This document shows positions 33,929 to 43,263 of a stretch of 64,000 nucleotides of DNA, piece after piece (position 1 is the first letter of the stretch; every line of letters begins with the position of its first letter). Source of the stretch: Fluviispira sanaruensis (GTDB taxonomy: Bacteria; Bdellovibrionota_B; Oligoflexia; Silvanigrellales; Silvanigrellaceae); the NCBI RefSeq assembly GCF_004295685.1, contig NZ_AP019368.1:186001-250000 (forward strand), given 5' to 3'. A program made the position numbers and the translations under genes. The notes beneath the pieces are model-generated. The model saw nothing but the letters and a program-made list of their open reading frames with translations. It had not been told where the DNA came from and ran no database searches.

Positions 33929-35941
33929 TTACCGAAAAAGTTCAAATAATTTCCTTGCAGCTTCCATTCTTCTCGCTTCTTCTGATTGAGGATCGGTTCT
34001 GCAAAATTCTACTAAATCCTTTGGTATTGCAGATAAAAAGCGGGATGGCTTTGGCTCTCTTTCTGAGTTACAAGAACGACCTTTTTTTCGGAATCCACAA
34101 TGAGAAATATACAATCTATATTTAGCCCGCGTTATGGCAACGTAAAATAATCTTCGTTCTTCTTGTTCACCGTTTTTAACTGCAATACTTCTTTCATGCG
34201 GCAAAATTCCTTCTTCTACACCAATAATAAAAACATTTGGAAACTCAAGTCCTTTAGATGAGTGAATCGTCAAGATCTGTACTTTCCCAGAAGTATCGTT
34301 TGCAGACTCAAATTTTGCTTCATCAAGATGGAGTGCATCAATTACAGATTGTATATTTTCTTTTTCGAGTTCAAGCTTTTCTATAACTTTTAATACTCTA
34401 TCTACGATATCCATACGAAATTGTGCAATCTGCATATTAGCAGAAGATACTAAAATATCTTTTTTCAGGCCAATATTCTCATAACATTGTCTTAGAGCAG
34501 ATGAAATATCAACTATTCCTTCTGAGTATTTTAGTTTTGCACCAAAATTATCCCATAAGTGCACAAATTCCCAAACCCCTTTGTGTGTATTGGAAAAAAA
34601 TTTTAAAGAATCCAAAAAAGAAGCATTCGATTTTATTTTCTGAGATTGTAAAAATATATCTTTAATTTTTTCAAGAGTTGCTATACCAATTCCTCTTGAA
34701 GGTAAATTTAATATGCGAAATAAGCTGTTTAAATCTGAACTATTATGTGCGAATTTTAAATAAGAAAAGAGATCTCGAACTTCTTTGCGATCAAAGAATT
34801 GAGTGCCACCATGTATGTGGTAAGGGATCTTTTTTTCAGTCAAAACTTGTTCAAGTGGAAGTGATTGACTGTTGGACCTCACTAAAATTGCGATTTGATC
34901 AAGGTTAAAATTCGGACAGGATGATCTTAGTTTTAATATATTTTCTGCAACAAAAAGTGCTTCATCTCTCTCGTTTTCGCATTCTTGAATAATAATTGAG
35001 TATTTATTTTCTTGCTGGCTCCATAATTCTTTTCCTAATCTCTCCGTATTTTCTCTGATCACACTATTTGCCGCGTTTAGGATATTTGGACTGCAACGGT
35101 AATTTTGTTCTAAGGTTACTTTTTTTGCTTCGGGAAATGATAATAAGAAATCAGAAATGACGGATGGTTTTGCTCCTCGCCATGAATAAATACTTTGATC
35201 ATCATCTCCAACAACGCATACATTTCTTGATTTTGATGAGAGCATGCAAATAAATTCAAATTGTGAATGACTTGTGTCTTGATACTCATCAACCATAATA
35301 AATGAAATATTGTCTTGAACTTTTTCTAAAAGATTGGGATTTCTTTTGAATCCATTGACAGCTAAGTAAACAATATCATCAAAATCAACTAAATTATATA
35401 ATCTTAATCTACGATTGTACGAGTTAAATAATTGCTTTAAAATTTTGCTATCGAATATATTTTTTTTGAGTTGAAAATCTTCATCATTATAGAGACAATC
35501 TTTAAAATGTGAAATTTTTTGCGCAGCTTCTTGGAGAGAAAGTATATCTTCAAGATGAAACTCGCGAATAGATTCACGTAAAAGATTTTTGCTTTCACTT
35601 TCATCGGAAATTGAAAAATCTTTTTGTAAGCCAAATTCAGCGTGATTGCTTCTCAGCAATTTTAAGGCAAATGAGTGAAAAGTTGATAGTTCTACTTTTT
35701 TTGCTAATCTTTCACCGACGAGTGAAGCTAGTCTCTCTTGCATTTCTTTTGCAGCTTTATTGGTAAAACTGACTGCCACAATACTTTCTGGGCGCACTCC
35801 TGAATGAATCATCCAAGCAATGCGCGAAGTAATAACTTTTGTTTTACCAGTTCCTGCTCCTGCCAAAACAAGTAATGCTCCTTTGGAGGAAATAACAGCT
35901 TCTTTTTGCTCATTATTAAGTTGATTTAATATATGCTGCAT
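33929..35941 (-). CDS. UvrD/Rep-family DNA helicase
   Basis: 670 residues of a superfamily 1A helicase. Motifs in order are Q motif LNNEQKEAV, Walker A LVLAGAGTGKTKVIT, motif Ia VSFTNKAAKEM, motif II MVDEYQDTSHSQFEF, motif III VVGDDDQSIYSWRGA, motif IV LEQNYRCSPNIL, motif V ILTIHSSKGLEFPNVFI and motif VI RRLFYVAITRAK. Its length and the short C-terminus fit Rep or PcrA better than the longer UvrD. Such helicases unwind DNA 3' to 5' in repair and replication restart. It is translated 17 bases after the prepilin peptidase gene. Confidence 0.94.
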   Translation of the reverse strand: MQHILNQLNNEQKEAVISSKGALLVLAGAGTGKTKVITSRIAWMIHSGVRPESIVAVSFTNKAAKEMQERLASLVGERLAKKVELSTFHSFALKLLRSNHAEFGLQKDFSISDESESKNLLRESIREFHLEDILSLQEAAQKISHFKDCLYNDEDFQLKKNIFDSKILKQLFNSYNRRLRLYNLVDFDDIVYLAVNGFKRNPNLLEKVQDNISFIMVDEYQDTSHSQFEFICMLSSKSRNVCVVGDDDQSIYSWRGAKPSVISDFLLSFPEAKKVTLEQNYRCSPNILNAANSVIRENTERLGKELWSQQENKYSIIIQECENERDEALFVAENILKLRSSCPNFNLDQIAILVRSNSQSLPLEQVLTEKKIPYHIHGGTQFFDRKEVRDLFSYLKFAHNSSDLNSLFRILNLPSRGIGIATLEKIKDIFLQSQKIKSNASFLDSLKFFSNTHKGVWEFVHLWDNFGAKLKYSEGIVDISSALRQCYENIGLKKDILVSSANMQIAQFRMDIVDRVLKVIEKLELEKENIQSVIDALHLDEAKFESANDTSGKVQILTIHSSKGLEFPNVFIIGVEEGILPHERSIAVKNGEQEERRLFYVAITRAKYRLYISHCGFRKKGRSCNSEREPKPSRFLSAIPKDLVEFCRTDPQSEEARRMEAARKLFELFR

Positions 35942-35958
35942 AAAAAATAATTTACCTA

Positions 35959-36828
35959 TTAAAATGCGCCAATAAATAAAAATGAGTTAATTTCATTTCC
36001 ATAAATACTGATTGTCAGAGAAGAGATAGCTAAAAATGGGCCGAATGGAATCGCGGTAGAGAGGCCTTTTTTTGAATAAACTCCAATTATAATTCCAATA
36101 ATTGCTCCAATTATGCAGGCTAAAAATAATGTCAATAAAACTCCTTTCCAACCGAGGACGGCGCCGATAAATGCAAGATATTTAATATCACCCATTCCCA
36201 TTCCTTCTTTGTGGCGGAAAAGTTCATAAAGTTTTGAAATACAAAATAAACCTCCACCACCAATTGCGATACCGATTAAACTTTCAGCCCAACCCATATC
36301 TGGATTAAGAAAGCTGATGATAAAGCCCACAATAACTCCTGGTAGTGTGATTGAGTTTGGTAGGATTCTGTACTTAATATCGATAAAAGATAAAGGTATC
36401 CCTGTATATAAAAGCCATAGTGAGATAAAAAATGGTACGTAAGCTGAGTAATGAAAACGACCAAACTGAGAAAAATTATTTGAAAATAAAAATGGAAATG
36501 AATCAATAATAATATAAGGATTTAAAAATTTAAAAAAGATGAATAAAGTTAAAATTCCGCTTAATAATTCTACAAAGGGATATTGTTTGGAGATTTTTGT
36601 TTTACAGTTTTCACATTTCCCTTGAGCATAAATATAACCAATAATTGGTATGAGAGCTATTGGAGAAATTATTTTTTTGCATGATGGACATGAACTTCTT
36701 GGTAATATAAGTGAAATATTATTTGGTATTCGATAAATAACAACATTTAAAAAACTACCAATACTCATTCCAAAAATGAAAACAAATATTCCGAAAATAA
36801 TATTCAATGTATTTAATTCGTTTGGCAT
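35959..36828 (-). CDS. pilD: Type IV prepilin peptidase / N-methyltransferase
   Basis: 289 residues, eight hydrophobic helices. The N-terminal zinc-binding loop has two CxxC pairs (SCPSCKKII and GKCENCKTKI), as in bifunctional PilD enzymes. The two catalytic aspartates are in FIDIKYRILPNS and in the GxGD motif GMGMGDIKYLAF. It cleaves the leader of type IV pilins and pseudopilins at the inner membrane and methylates the new N-terminus. The presence of the enzyme implies type IV pili or a type II secretion system elsewhere. First gene of the operon that ends with rsmI, divergent from smpB. Confidence 0.94.
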   Translation of the reverse strand: MPNELNTLNIIFGIFVFIFGMSIGSFLNVVIYRIPNNISLILPRSSCPSCKKIISPIALIPIIGYIYAQGKCENCKTKISKQYPFVELLSGILTLFIFFKFLNPYIIIDSFPFLFSNNFSQFGRFHYSAYVPFFISLWLLYTGIPLSFIDIKYRILPNSITLPGVIVGFIISFLNPDMGWAESLIGIAIGGGGLFCISKLYELFRHKEGMGMGDIKYLAFIGAVLGWKGVLLTLFLACIIGAIIGIIIGVYSKKGLSTAIPFGPFLAISSLTISIYGNEINSFLFIGAF

Positions 36829-36938
36829 TTGTTTTTCCTTGACAAATTAAGAGTCTTCAATCAACTATTCTAAAGGATAGTTTCTGCCTTATAAATTACA
36901 GCAAAAGGCTAAACAATAGAATTGAACATGAGAAAACT

Positions 36939-37385
36939 ATGAAATCAATCTCAAAAAATAGAAAAGCTTGGCACGACTACTTTATTGAAGAAAAGATAGA
37001 AGCAGGTGTGAGCTTAAAAGGCAGTGAAGTAAAAGTATTACGCGATGGACATGGAAGCATTGTCGAAGGTTACGCCATGGTGCGCGATGGGCAAGCCTGG
37101 CTAGTGAATGCCTATATACCTTCGCTAAAACATGCAAGTTACTTAAATCATAACGAAAGAAGAGATAGAAGACTTCTCTTACACAGAAATCAAATTGAGC
37201 GCCTCGATGCGGCAACTCGGCAAAAAGGCTACACACTCATTCCGCTAGAAATTTATTTTGATGATAATAATCGGGTGAAAATTGAACTTGGCCTTGCTAA
37301 AGGCAAAGCACATCACGATAAGCGTGATGCGGAAAAACAAAAAGATGCTAAAAAAGAAGCACAAAAAGCAATGAAGAGGTATTAA
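36939..37385 (+). CDS. smpB: SsrA-binding protein SmpB
   Basis: 148 residues, the usual length. It starts with KNRKAWHDYFIEEKIEAGVSLKGSEVKVLRDG, where the GSEVK segment is the family signature, and ends with the basic tail KGKAHHDKRDAEKQKD. SmpB binds tmRNA and places it in stalled ribosomes for trans-translation. No tmRNA gene is visible nearby. The stop overlaps by four bases the 3' end of the convergent lipoprotein gene. Confidence 0.97.
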   Translation: MKSISKNRKAWHDYFIEEKIEAGVSLKGSEVKVLRDGHGSIVEGYAMVRDGQAWLVNAYIPSLKHASYLNHNERRDRRLLLHRNQIERLDAATRQKGYTLIPLEIYFDDNNRVKIELGLAKGKAHHDKRDAEKQKDAKKEAQKAMKRY

Positions 37386-37846
37386 TCGACTTCTACGTTC
37401 AGAATAAACTCTTTGTCTGTTTCAAAACTATTGGCAGTTGTGAGCAGTCCTTTTTGTCTAGCAACAATTTTTATTGCTGTTTTCCCCTTGCCAATAAAAG
37501 CAAATTTGTAAACTACACTTCCAGAAGCTCCTATGAGACCGTTTTTAGGGGTACAGCAGGAGGTTTTGCCTTCATAATTGACAAAAGCATTGTTAAAGCT
37601 GGGTTCTAAATATGAATAAGCGGTAGTGCTTATATCTCTTACGACGAGTGCAATTTTTTCGTCTTTATCAATGCTCACTGCGACTGTGTCTTTATCGACC
37701 CCATCAACAACAAGATAGCCATTGATTTTATATCTTTTTATTTCATCATTTGGAGGCATATTTGGATTATTTGAGGATGAAATACAGCCACTGAGTGCAA
37801 AAGGTGCTGATAAGAGTATGCTTGCCATAGTAATATACTTTTTCAT
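37382..37846 (-). CDS. Putative lipoprotein, possibly chagasin-like (I42) fold
   Basis: About 154 residues from ATG 37846, which gives a compact signal peptide MKKYITMASILLSAPF ending in the lipobox LSGC. A longer start at 37867 would add residues before it. The mature part is an all-beta domain with NGYLVVDGVDKDTVAVSIDKD and a C-terminal VYKFAFIGKGKTAIKIVARQ. The latter resembles the last strands of chagasin-type cysteine protease inhibitors, but the diagnostic NPTTGY loop is not evident. It overlaps smpB at the 3' end and follows the 214-residue gene by five bases. Confidence 0.65.
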   Translation of the reverse strand: MKKYITMASILLSAPFALSGCISSSNNPNMPPNDEIKRYKINGYLVVDGVDKDTVAVSIDKDEKIALVVRDISTTAYSYLEPSFNNAFVNYEGKTSCCTPKNGLIGASGSVVYKFAFIGKGKTAIKIVARQKGLLTTANSFETDKEFILNVEVD

Positions 37847-37851
37847 AAATT

Positions 37852-38496
37852 TTAACTCATGCTGCAAGTTAGTTTAGTTAAAGACTCTTTCCCTGTAAGC
37901 AAAACGGAATCCCATGAGCGACGTGCTTCATCGCCTTGAAACTCTTCATCATAAGTTTCCAAGAGGTCTTGAATTCCATCAGCATCTTCAAGCAGACTTA
38001 AAGCGTTTACTGCTGAGCGGAAATAGCGTGCTGCTTCATTGGGATGGCGTTTTACTTTTAAGCACAAACGTCCCATTTCTTCATACCATTGCGCCTTTTC
38101 TTCTGGGAGAGCATATTCGCCGCTTTCCCCAAGTAAGTAGATATAAGAGTTGAGAGCTCGCACATGATCGCGTGCAGCGATCATTTCTGCAATTTTAGGT
38201 GAAAGTGATTGAATTGTCTTGCGAGCGCGAACCTGTTCTCTTCTTTTGTCCTCTATGCTTTCTTGTGAATTTCTCTCAATGATCCGTTCACAATAAGCTT
38301 TTAGGAGGCGTAAATCTTCTGGAAGTACTTGATCTCGTTCGGTTTCTAGAGTTGGGTTGATTTGACGAAAAAGACTCAGCAACTCTGAAGGTTGAACGTG
38401 TAAGTAGCTTGCGAGGACTTGTATAGCCCATGGCCTCTCATCAGGCCATACTCTTTCAGCTCGTTCCATTTGCCTAATCAGTTCGTGCATATCCAT
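37852..38496 (-). CDS. Unrecognised helical-repeat protein
   Basis: About 214 residues. I use ATG 38496, because AAGGAG lies five bases before it; a start at 38523 would place that site inside the gene. The protein is soluble and alpha-helical. The C-terminal half (ALPEEKAQWYEEMGRLCLK...NEAARYFRSAVNAL) has the spacing of TPR helices. The N-terminus (IRQMERAERVWPDERPWAIQVLAS) may be another helical pair. TPR-like proteins act as scaffolds, but no partner is indicated. It is followed directly by the small lipoprotein gene, so they may form an operon. Confidence 0.65.
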   Translation of the reverse strand: MDMHELIRQMERAERVWPDERPWAIQVLASYLHVQPSELLSLFRQINPTLETERDQVLPEDLRLLKAYCERIIERNSQESIEDKRREQVRARKTIQSLSPKIAEMIAARDHVRALNSYIYLLGESGEYALPEEKAQWYEEMGRLCLKVKRHPNEAARYFRSAVNALSLLEDADGIQDLLETYDEEFQGDEARRSWDSVLLTGKESLTKLTCSMS

Positions 38497-38957
38497 AGCT
38501 TCTCCTTGATGGCTTCTTCTCATTTAATACAATACAGCAAACAACAAGCCCTTAAACATTGGCCAACAAATACATGCGACTTTAGATTGCAACGGTCAAG
38601 ACAATTTTTTGTCTCTGCTTCAATCTCTTTGGTTTAGATTCCTTGAATACAAATAGGTTATCAGAATATTTGGCCGCTAACTACATGAAAAGCAATGTCA
38701 AACAAATTTATGTACATTGCATAAGAACAACTTAAGTGAATTTTGTTTTGTTTAAAAAATAAGCACAGTTTCGCATATCTCTTTTTTTAAAAAAGAGTGA
38801 ATCAGAAATGACACACTTTCAAAAAAAAAAAACAGAACAAGCTAAAAAAACTAAAGATTTATTTATAAAAAAACTGGCACAATTTTTGCTTGTTGATTTA
38901 AGTTGCAAACTTTGTCGAGACAAATTTATTGCGTTTAACCTAATAAAGGGGATATAC
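38497..38957. promoter_or_regulatory. Intergenic stretch with a short AT-rich hairpin
   Basis: About 460 bases with promoters expected for genes on both sides. A hairpin CTCTTTTTTT/AAAAAAGAG lies at 38779-38797. An open plus frame starts at 38808 and runs into the next small gene, but lacks a ribosome-binding site and is lysine-rich by composition. Nothing else is evident. Confidence 0.35.
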
Positions 38958-39161
38958 ATGCATACACTTTTGAATACAATAAAAAACATGAATCAAAGTT
39001 CAAATTTAGGAACGTCTGCAAATATGAATAAATTGATTGCGGAAAGTATATTTAAAGATTTAAAATCCCATGGTTTTGCAGATAAAGATATCGTTGCTGT
39101 TTCATCAGAAATACTAAATAAATTAACAGATGATTTAAGAAATCGACTTGAAAAAAAATAA
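38958..39161 (+). CDS. Small hypothetical helical protein
   Basis: 67 residues from ATG 38958, preceded by AAAGGGGAT with proper spacing. An open frame extends 50 codons further upstream but has no ribosome-binding site and a poly-Lys composition. The peptide is helical (SANMNKLIAESIFKDLKSHGF) with an Asn/Ser-rich start. It resembles regulators or phasin-like small proteins only in size, and I do not recognise it. Confidence 0.5.
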   Translation: MHTLLNTIKNMNQSSNLGTSANMNKLIAESIFKDLKSHGFADKDIVAVSSEILNKLTDDLRNRLEKK

Positions 39162-39183
39162 GCAAAAAAATAAAATTGAAGAA

Positions 39184-39207
39184 GCCTGAGAGATTTCTCC
39201 ATCAGGC
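39184..39207. terminator. Hairpin between convergent small gene and H1-like gene
   Basis: GCCTGA and TCAGGC, with inner GAGA/TCTC pairing, form a short bulged stem between two converging genes. On the minus strand it is followed by a T-rich stretch, so it best serves the H1-like gene. The plus side has no T-run. Confidence 0.4.
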
Positions 39208-39270
39208 ACTTGAGGCGGGTCAGAATGTCTTAGAAACAATTCTGCATTTAAAGAAACAGGTTAAAATTAA

Positions 39271-39681
39271 TTAACCTGCTTTTTTGAGATGTTTGTCAGA
39301 TGTTTTTCTAGCAACAACTTTTCTAGCAGTTGTTTTTCTTTTAGTTTTCCGTTTGCGAGTTTTTGAGACTACTGAAAGCTTAGTCTTTCTCTTAGCTTTT
39401 CTTTTAGTCTTTTTTACGCCGGTTTTTGTTGCAGTTGTTTTTTTACGTTTTCTTTTCGTAGCAGTTGTTTTCTTACCAGCAGTTTTTTTACGTTTTCTTT
39501 TCGTAGCAGTTGTTTTCTTGCCAGCAGTTTTTTTACGTTTTCTTTTCGTAGCAGTTGTTTTCTTACCAGCAGTTTTTTTACGTTTTCTTTTCGTAGCAGT
39601 TGTTTTCTTGCTAGAAGTCTTTCTACGTTTTTTACCAGCAGTTTTAGTTTTAGTGCCAGCTTTTTTTCTTCTCGTTACCAT
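39271..39681 (-). CDS. Lysine-rich histone H1-like DNA-binding protein
   Basis: 136 residues, made almost only of Lys, Arg, Thr and Ala. The core is four near-identical 15-residue units of the type KRKRKKTAGKKTTAT, encoded by a 45-bp tandem repeat (39445-39624). Both ends are also basic (MVTRRKKAGTKTKTAGKK and TARKVVARKTSDKHLKKAG). This matches bacterial H1-like proteins (Hc1/BpH2 type), which bind and compact DNA without sequence specificity. GAGGAAACGTC precedes the ATG. Repeat number probably varies between strains. Confidence 0.85.
   Translation of the reverse strand: MVTRRKKAGTKTKTAGKKRRKTSSKKTTATKRKRKKTAGKKTTATKRKRKKTAGKKTTATKRKRKKTAGKKTTATKRKRKKTTATKTGVKKTKRKAKRKTKLSVVSKTRKRKTKRKTTARKVVARKTSDKHLKKAG
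39445..39624. repeat. Four tandem 45-bp units inside the H1-like gene
   Basis: Units start at 39445, 39490, 39535 and 39580, each opening with ACGTTTTCTTTTCGTAGCAG on the plus strand. The first three differ by only single bases (for example CTTACC versus CTTGCC), and the fourth diverges in its last 15 bases. A unit of exactly 15 codons keeps the frame when copies are gained or lost. Confidence 0.9.
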
Positions 39682-39926
39682 GACGTTTCCTCTCTCACAT
39701 CACTGAAGACGTTTATATTTGCCACATAGCGTCTCTCGACGCGTCTATTGCGCAATCGAGCATCATCACGACGCATTCTTTTTGCGCTTTCAATTTTTAT
39801 CGTCATCGGTAAAAATACCTTGAGTTTATTTTGTGAGTCTGCAAGCAGAGTAAACAACTTTTGGGCTAAAGAATGAAAAAATAGCGATACATAATTTATT
39901 AAATAATAATAAAAACAGGTGTTTAT

Positions 39927-40817
39927 ATGAATAAAATGAATTCAGTGTCAACTTCTTTTGTCCCAGATGGGAAAACAAAATATTGTTTTCTTTTTGGCGC
40001 ATCAATTGAAAAATCTCTTTCTCCCGAGCTTCACACGAAGTGGTTTCAGATAGAAAATTTAAATTGCATTTACCTTCCAATGCCTATCAGAACAGTTGAA
40101 TTATTTACTGCTTTATTATTAAATATTGTTGAAACAGAAGGATTTATAGGTGGAAATATCACAGCTCCATATAAAAATAGTGTTGTGAATATGAATATTT
40201 TTACAATGACTGCAACTGTGCACGCAATACAAGCAGCAAATACAATATACCAAGATAATAGAGGAAACTGGTGCCTTGACAATACAGATATATTTGGGGT
40301 CGAAAAATCAATTCAACACCTTATAACCAAAGAAGAAAAATACTATGCTCTCGTTTTGGGCGGTGGTGGTGCGGCAGCTGCTGCACTGTATAATTGCAGT
40401 GAAGATAAGAACTGTTTAAAAACTTTTTGTTTTACTCGGAATCCCTCTAAAACAATTGCTTGCTTTCCTTTTCTTATGCAGCAAAGGGATGTTGAAACGC
40501 ATTTTCTAGTAAATGAAGAACTTGAAAAAACGATTGAGCAAATTTCTCAGGATAAAGTTAAACTGGTACTTATCAACACTCTGCCAATCGGTTTTGCTAC
40601 GAACGAAACGAATCCGTATGCACTCTATGTAATTGAGCAAGCTTTATTTAAAATCAAGAAAAATAATATTTTCTATTTTGATATGATTTATGCGGATACT
40701 ATGGCAATATCTTTTGCAAGAAAAAATAAAATAAAAGCCATAAACGGGAAAAAAATGCTGGAGGAGCAAGCAAAGAAAAGCTTTGCTCTTTGGCGCAATC
40801 AACTTATTAAGAGTTAA
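39927..40817 (+). CDS. Shikimate dehydrogenase-like protein (AroE family)
   Basis: 296 residues. It has the substrate-side motif LFGASIEKSLSPELHTKWF, then GGNITAPYK with the catalytic lysine, DNTDIFGVEKS, and a nucleotide-binding ALVLGGGGAAAAALYN, in the AroE order. AroE reduces 3-dehydroshikimate with NADPH in aromatic amino acid synthesis. Several positions are weaker than in typical AroE: the H in SPELHTKWF is followed by T rather than N, and the NADP-binding SRNP-like turn appears as CFTRNPSK. The function could be AroE or a related quinate/shikimate or YdiB-like enzyme. No other aro genes lie next to it. Confidence 0.8.
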   Translation: MNKMNSVSTSFVPDGKTKYCFLFGASIEKSLSPELHTKWFQIENLNCIYLPMPIRTVELFTALLLNIVETEGFIGGNITAPYKNSVVNMNIFTMTATVHAIQAANTIYQDNRGNWCLDNTDIFGVEKSIQHLITKEEKYYALVLGGGGAAAAALYNCSEDKNCLKTFCFTRNPSKTIACFPFLMQQRDVETHFLVNEELEKTIEQISQDKVKLVLINTLPIGFATNETNPYALYVIEQALFKIKKNNIFYFDMIYADTMAISFARKNKIKAINGKKMLEEQAKKSFALWRNQLIKS

Positions 40818-42009
40818 GTAATAAATCAGCCACCGTATGGAGTGTTTCGTCTTTCTTACAAAAAGCAAAACGTACCCATGGTAAGCTTTTGGGCGGATTC
40901 TTATAAAAAACAGAGACAGGGATGGTTGTTACTCTATGTGTTTCAACAAGTTGTCTTGCATATAAAACATCAGACATATCACCAGCGAGCCCTTCAAAAT
41001 TCGCTGTTAAGAAAAATGTGCCTTCACAACTGCTCGTGTGGTAACCCGCTCTCTCTAAAACAGATTTCAAATAATTTCTTTTTGTTTCATAACTTTTCTT
41101 TTGTTCAGACAAATAGTTTTCAAACCATTTTTTATCGGACATAACTTCAGCCAATCCCAGTTGAGTGAATGGACTTGTGCAAAAAACTGTTGCTTGATGA
41201 ACAATGCGAATTGCATTTGTTAAGTTAGCTGGAGCGCAGATCCACCCCGTTTTGAGTCCTGTAAAACCAAATGTTTTTGCAGCGGAACTGATCCTTGCAA
41301 CGAGATGCTGAATTTTGGGTATTGTGCAGAGCGAAATATGTTTATGTGAGGCATAGGTTAAATTTTCATAAACTTCGTCACTTAATACGATCGCATTATT
41401 TTTTAAAACCTTCGATGAAATGCGATCAATTTCATCTTCGCTAAACACTTTTCCTGTTGGATTGTGCGGTGAATTAAAAATGAGAAGTGAAAATCCCCCT
41501 GCCGCAGCAGCATCGAATTCACTCCAATCAATTGTCCAGCCACCTCCCCTTACACCAACAGGTGTGTCTGGAGAATGCAGTCTGATGGGAACAACTTCTC
41601 CCCCCGCATTCGCAATGGCTTGATAATAGAGATCGAATGCAGGTTCAAAAACGAGGACTCTGTCGCCTGGATTGATAAAAGCATTTATAGCGCTATAAAG
41701 AGCTTCAGAAGCACCTGTTGTAATTGTTATTTCGCTTTCGGGGTCATAAATAACTCCAGAAGTCGACTCCACATAATAAGACACTTCCCTTCTAAGTGCT
41801 TCTTCTCCTTGGGAGGGTGAGTATTGATTGTGACATGACAAAACTTGTTTAGAGATGGATTCCAGTAAGCGGGTAGGGCCATAAAAATCAGGAAATCCCT
41901 GACCAAGGTTTACAGCGTTATAAAGCTTTGATAATGCTGTCATTTCTGAAAAAATGCTTTTTTGGGTCGCACTCCAACGTTTGGCAATTCTGTTTGTGGT
42001 TTGCATCAT
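40807..42009 (-). CDS. Class I/II PLP aminotransferase (methionine/kynurenine type)
   Basis: 400 residues of fold type I. Features include NLGQGFPDFYGP at the N-terminus, GASEALYSAINAF at the phosphate site, FNSPHNPTGKVFSEDEI, and SSAAKTFGFTGLKTGW with the PLP-binding lysine (SSAAKTF). A C-terminal arginine suits carboxylate binding (LPWVRFAFCKKDE). The NLGQGFPD start and the lysine context place it near methionine aminotransferase YbdL and kynurenine aminotransferases, which use bulky amino acids. The gene converges on the aroE-like gene, overlapping it by 11 bases. Confidence 0.88.
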   Translation of the reverse strand: MMQTTNRIAKRWSATQKSIFSEMTALSKLYNAVNLGQGFPDFYGPTRLLESISKQVLSCHNQYSPSQGEEALRREVSYYVESTSGVIYDPESEITITTGASEALYSAINAFINPGDRVLVFEPAFDLYYQAIANAGGEVVPIRLHSPDTPVGVRGGGWTIDWSEFDAAAAGGFSLLIFNSPHNPTGKVFSEDEIDRISSKVLKNNAIVLSDEVYENLTYASHKHISLCTIPKIQHLVARISSAAKTFGFTGLKTGWICAPANLTNAIRIVHQATVFCTSPFTQLGLAEVMSDKKWFENYLSEQKKSYETKRNYLKSVLERAGYHTSSCEGTFFLTANFEGLAGDMSDVLYARQLVETHRVTTIPVSVFYKNPPKSLPWVRFAFCKKDETLHTVADLLLNS

Positions 42010-42123
42010 AATACCTTTAGATAATTTTAATAATTTTCACACATTCATGCTATAAAACAACTTAAAAATATGCTTTATTGGCAAGTTGTGAAAGCGAGCC
42101 TTTAAAAGAGGAGCTATCAATTT

Positions 42124-43263
42124 GTGTTATCAGGAAACAACTTTTCTATCAAGTTTGTGCCTGATATCTTAAAATTTCAAGAACTATATAGAAATAATAA
42201 TATTATTGAAGAGGCAAAAATGGAGAAGAGATGGCAAAATTTAAACCGATTTGAGTATAAATTGTTATCTGATTTACTTCATTTAGAAAAAAATTTAGAC
42301 TTCTCTGGAAAAAGTATTTTGCTGAATCTGCAAGTTTCAGGTGGTATGGATAGCATGTGTCTTTTGCATGCTTTGACAAAAGTTTTGCATTCAAAACTTT
42401 TTAATCCCAAAAATAAGTTTAAGTTAATAGCTCAACATTTTAATCATAAAAAGCGTGGAGAAGAATCTGATTTAGATGCAGAACTTATTCAAAAAATTTG
42501 TATAGAAACTGGAGTTCCTCTTTATCTCGAAATCGCGGAGGAAAAAACCTTTAGCGATGGAGAGAAAAATTTTCAAAACAACGCGCGAAAATGGCGGAAA
42601 AATAAAGCTCTATTATTATCAGAAAAAATAAAAAATGAATTGAATTGTGAGCATTTTTATATCGTAACTGCGCATCATGCGCGCGATCATGTAGAGACCG
42701 TATTATTGCATATCTTAAGGGGTTCTGCCCTGCAGGGTTTAAAAGGGATTCAAAAATTTTCTGATGATAAACTTTTTTATAGGCCATTTGCAAAAATTAA
42801 TTTTGAGGAAATTGAAGAATACTCAAATGAATTTTCTATTAAATATAGGTTAGATATGTCAAATTTATCTAATGATTATGATCGAAATTATATAAGAAAT
42901 CATATTCTTGGACATTTGAAAAAGTTAAGACCAAATTATCAGCAAGCATTTCACAAATTGTCAGAGCATGCTATTGAGCAATTGATGCTTAATGAAACAT
43001 TTCTTAATTCCAGTTTGCAAGGCAATTTTGTAATTGATAAGGGAACAAGATCTTCTGAGCTTTTTCATATTCTTATCCATAAAGAGAAAAAATTGCTAGG
43101 GGTTGTGACAAAAAACTGTATAGACAATATTCTCTATGAAGTGGAGCTTATGTTTAAAAAGAAGATAATAAAAAAAGAGATTAAAATAAGTTCAGGATGG
43201 GAAATTCATTTGTCAAATAATAATAAAAACATTGAGATAGATGTTTTTAGAGAAAAAATATAG
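42124..43263 (+). CDS. tilS: tRNA(Ile)-lysidine synthetase TilS
   Basis: About 379 residues from GTG 42124 behind AAGAGGAG at a spacing of ten; ATG 42220, with GAAGAGG at a spacing of five, is the alternative and gives an N-terminus closer to the family norm. The PP-loop is QVSGGMDSMCLLHAL. FNHKKRGEESDLDAELI and TAHHARDHVETVLLHILRGS are the next conserved motifs, then RPF and NRNYIRNHILGHLKKLRPNY. TilS converts C34 of tRNA-Ile(CAU) to lysidine so that it reads AUA. The gene lies before ftsH, a pairing seen in many bacteria. Confidence 0.93.
   Translation: MLSGNNFSIKFVPDILKFQELYRNNNIIEEAKMEKRWQNLNRFEYKLLSDLLHLEKNLDFSGKSILLNLQVSGGMDSMCLLHALTKVLHSKLFNPKNKFKLIAQHFNHKKRGEESDLDAELIQKICIETGVPLYLEIAEEKTFSDGEKNFQNNARKWRKNKALLLSEKIKNELNCEHFYIVTAHHARDHVETVLLHILRGSALQGLKGIQKFSDDKLFYRPFAKINFEEIEEYSNEFSIKYRLDMSNLSNDYDRNYIRNHILGHLKKLRPNYQQAFHKLSEHAIEQLMLNETFLNSSLQGNFVIDKGTRSSELFHILIHKEKKLLGVVTKNCIDNILYEVELMFKKKIIKKEIKISSGWEIHLSNNNKNIEIDVFREKI

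Noticed and set aside
39284-39706. 140-codon plus-strand frame opposite the H1-like gene, rich in Val, Phe and Leu
   Set aside because: It is the antisense image of a Lys/Arg/Thr repeat. Its apparent hydrophobic repeats follow from the H1-like coding strand, which has a ribosome-binding site and a known composition.
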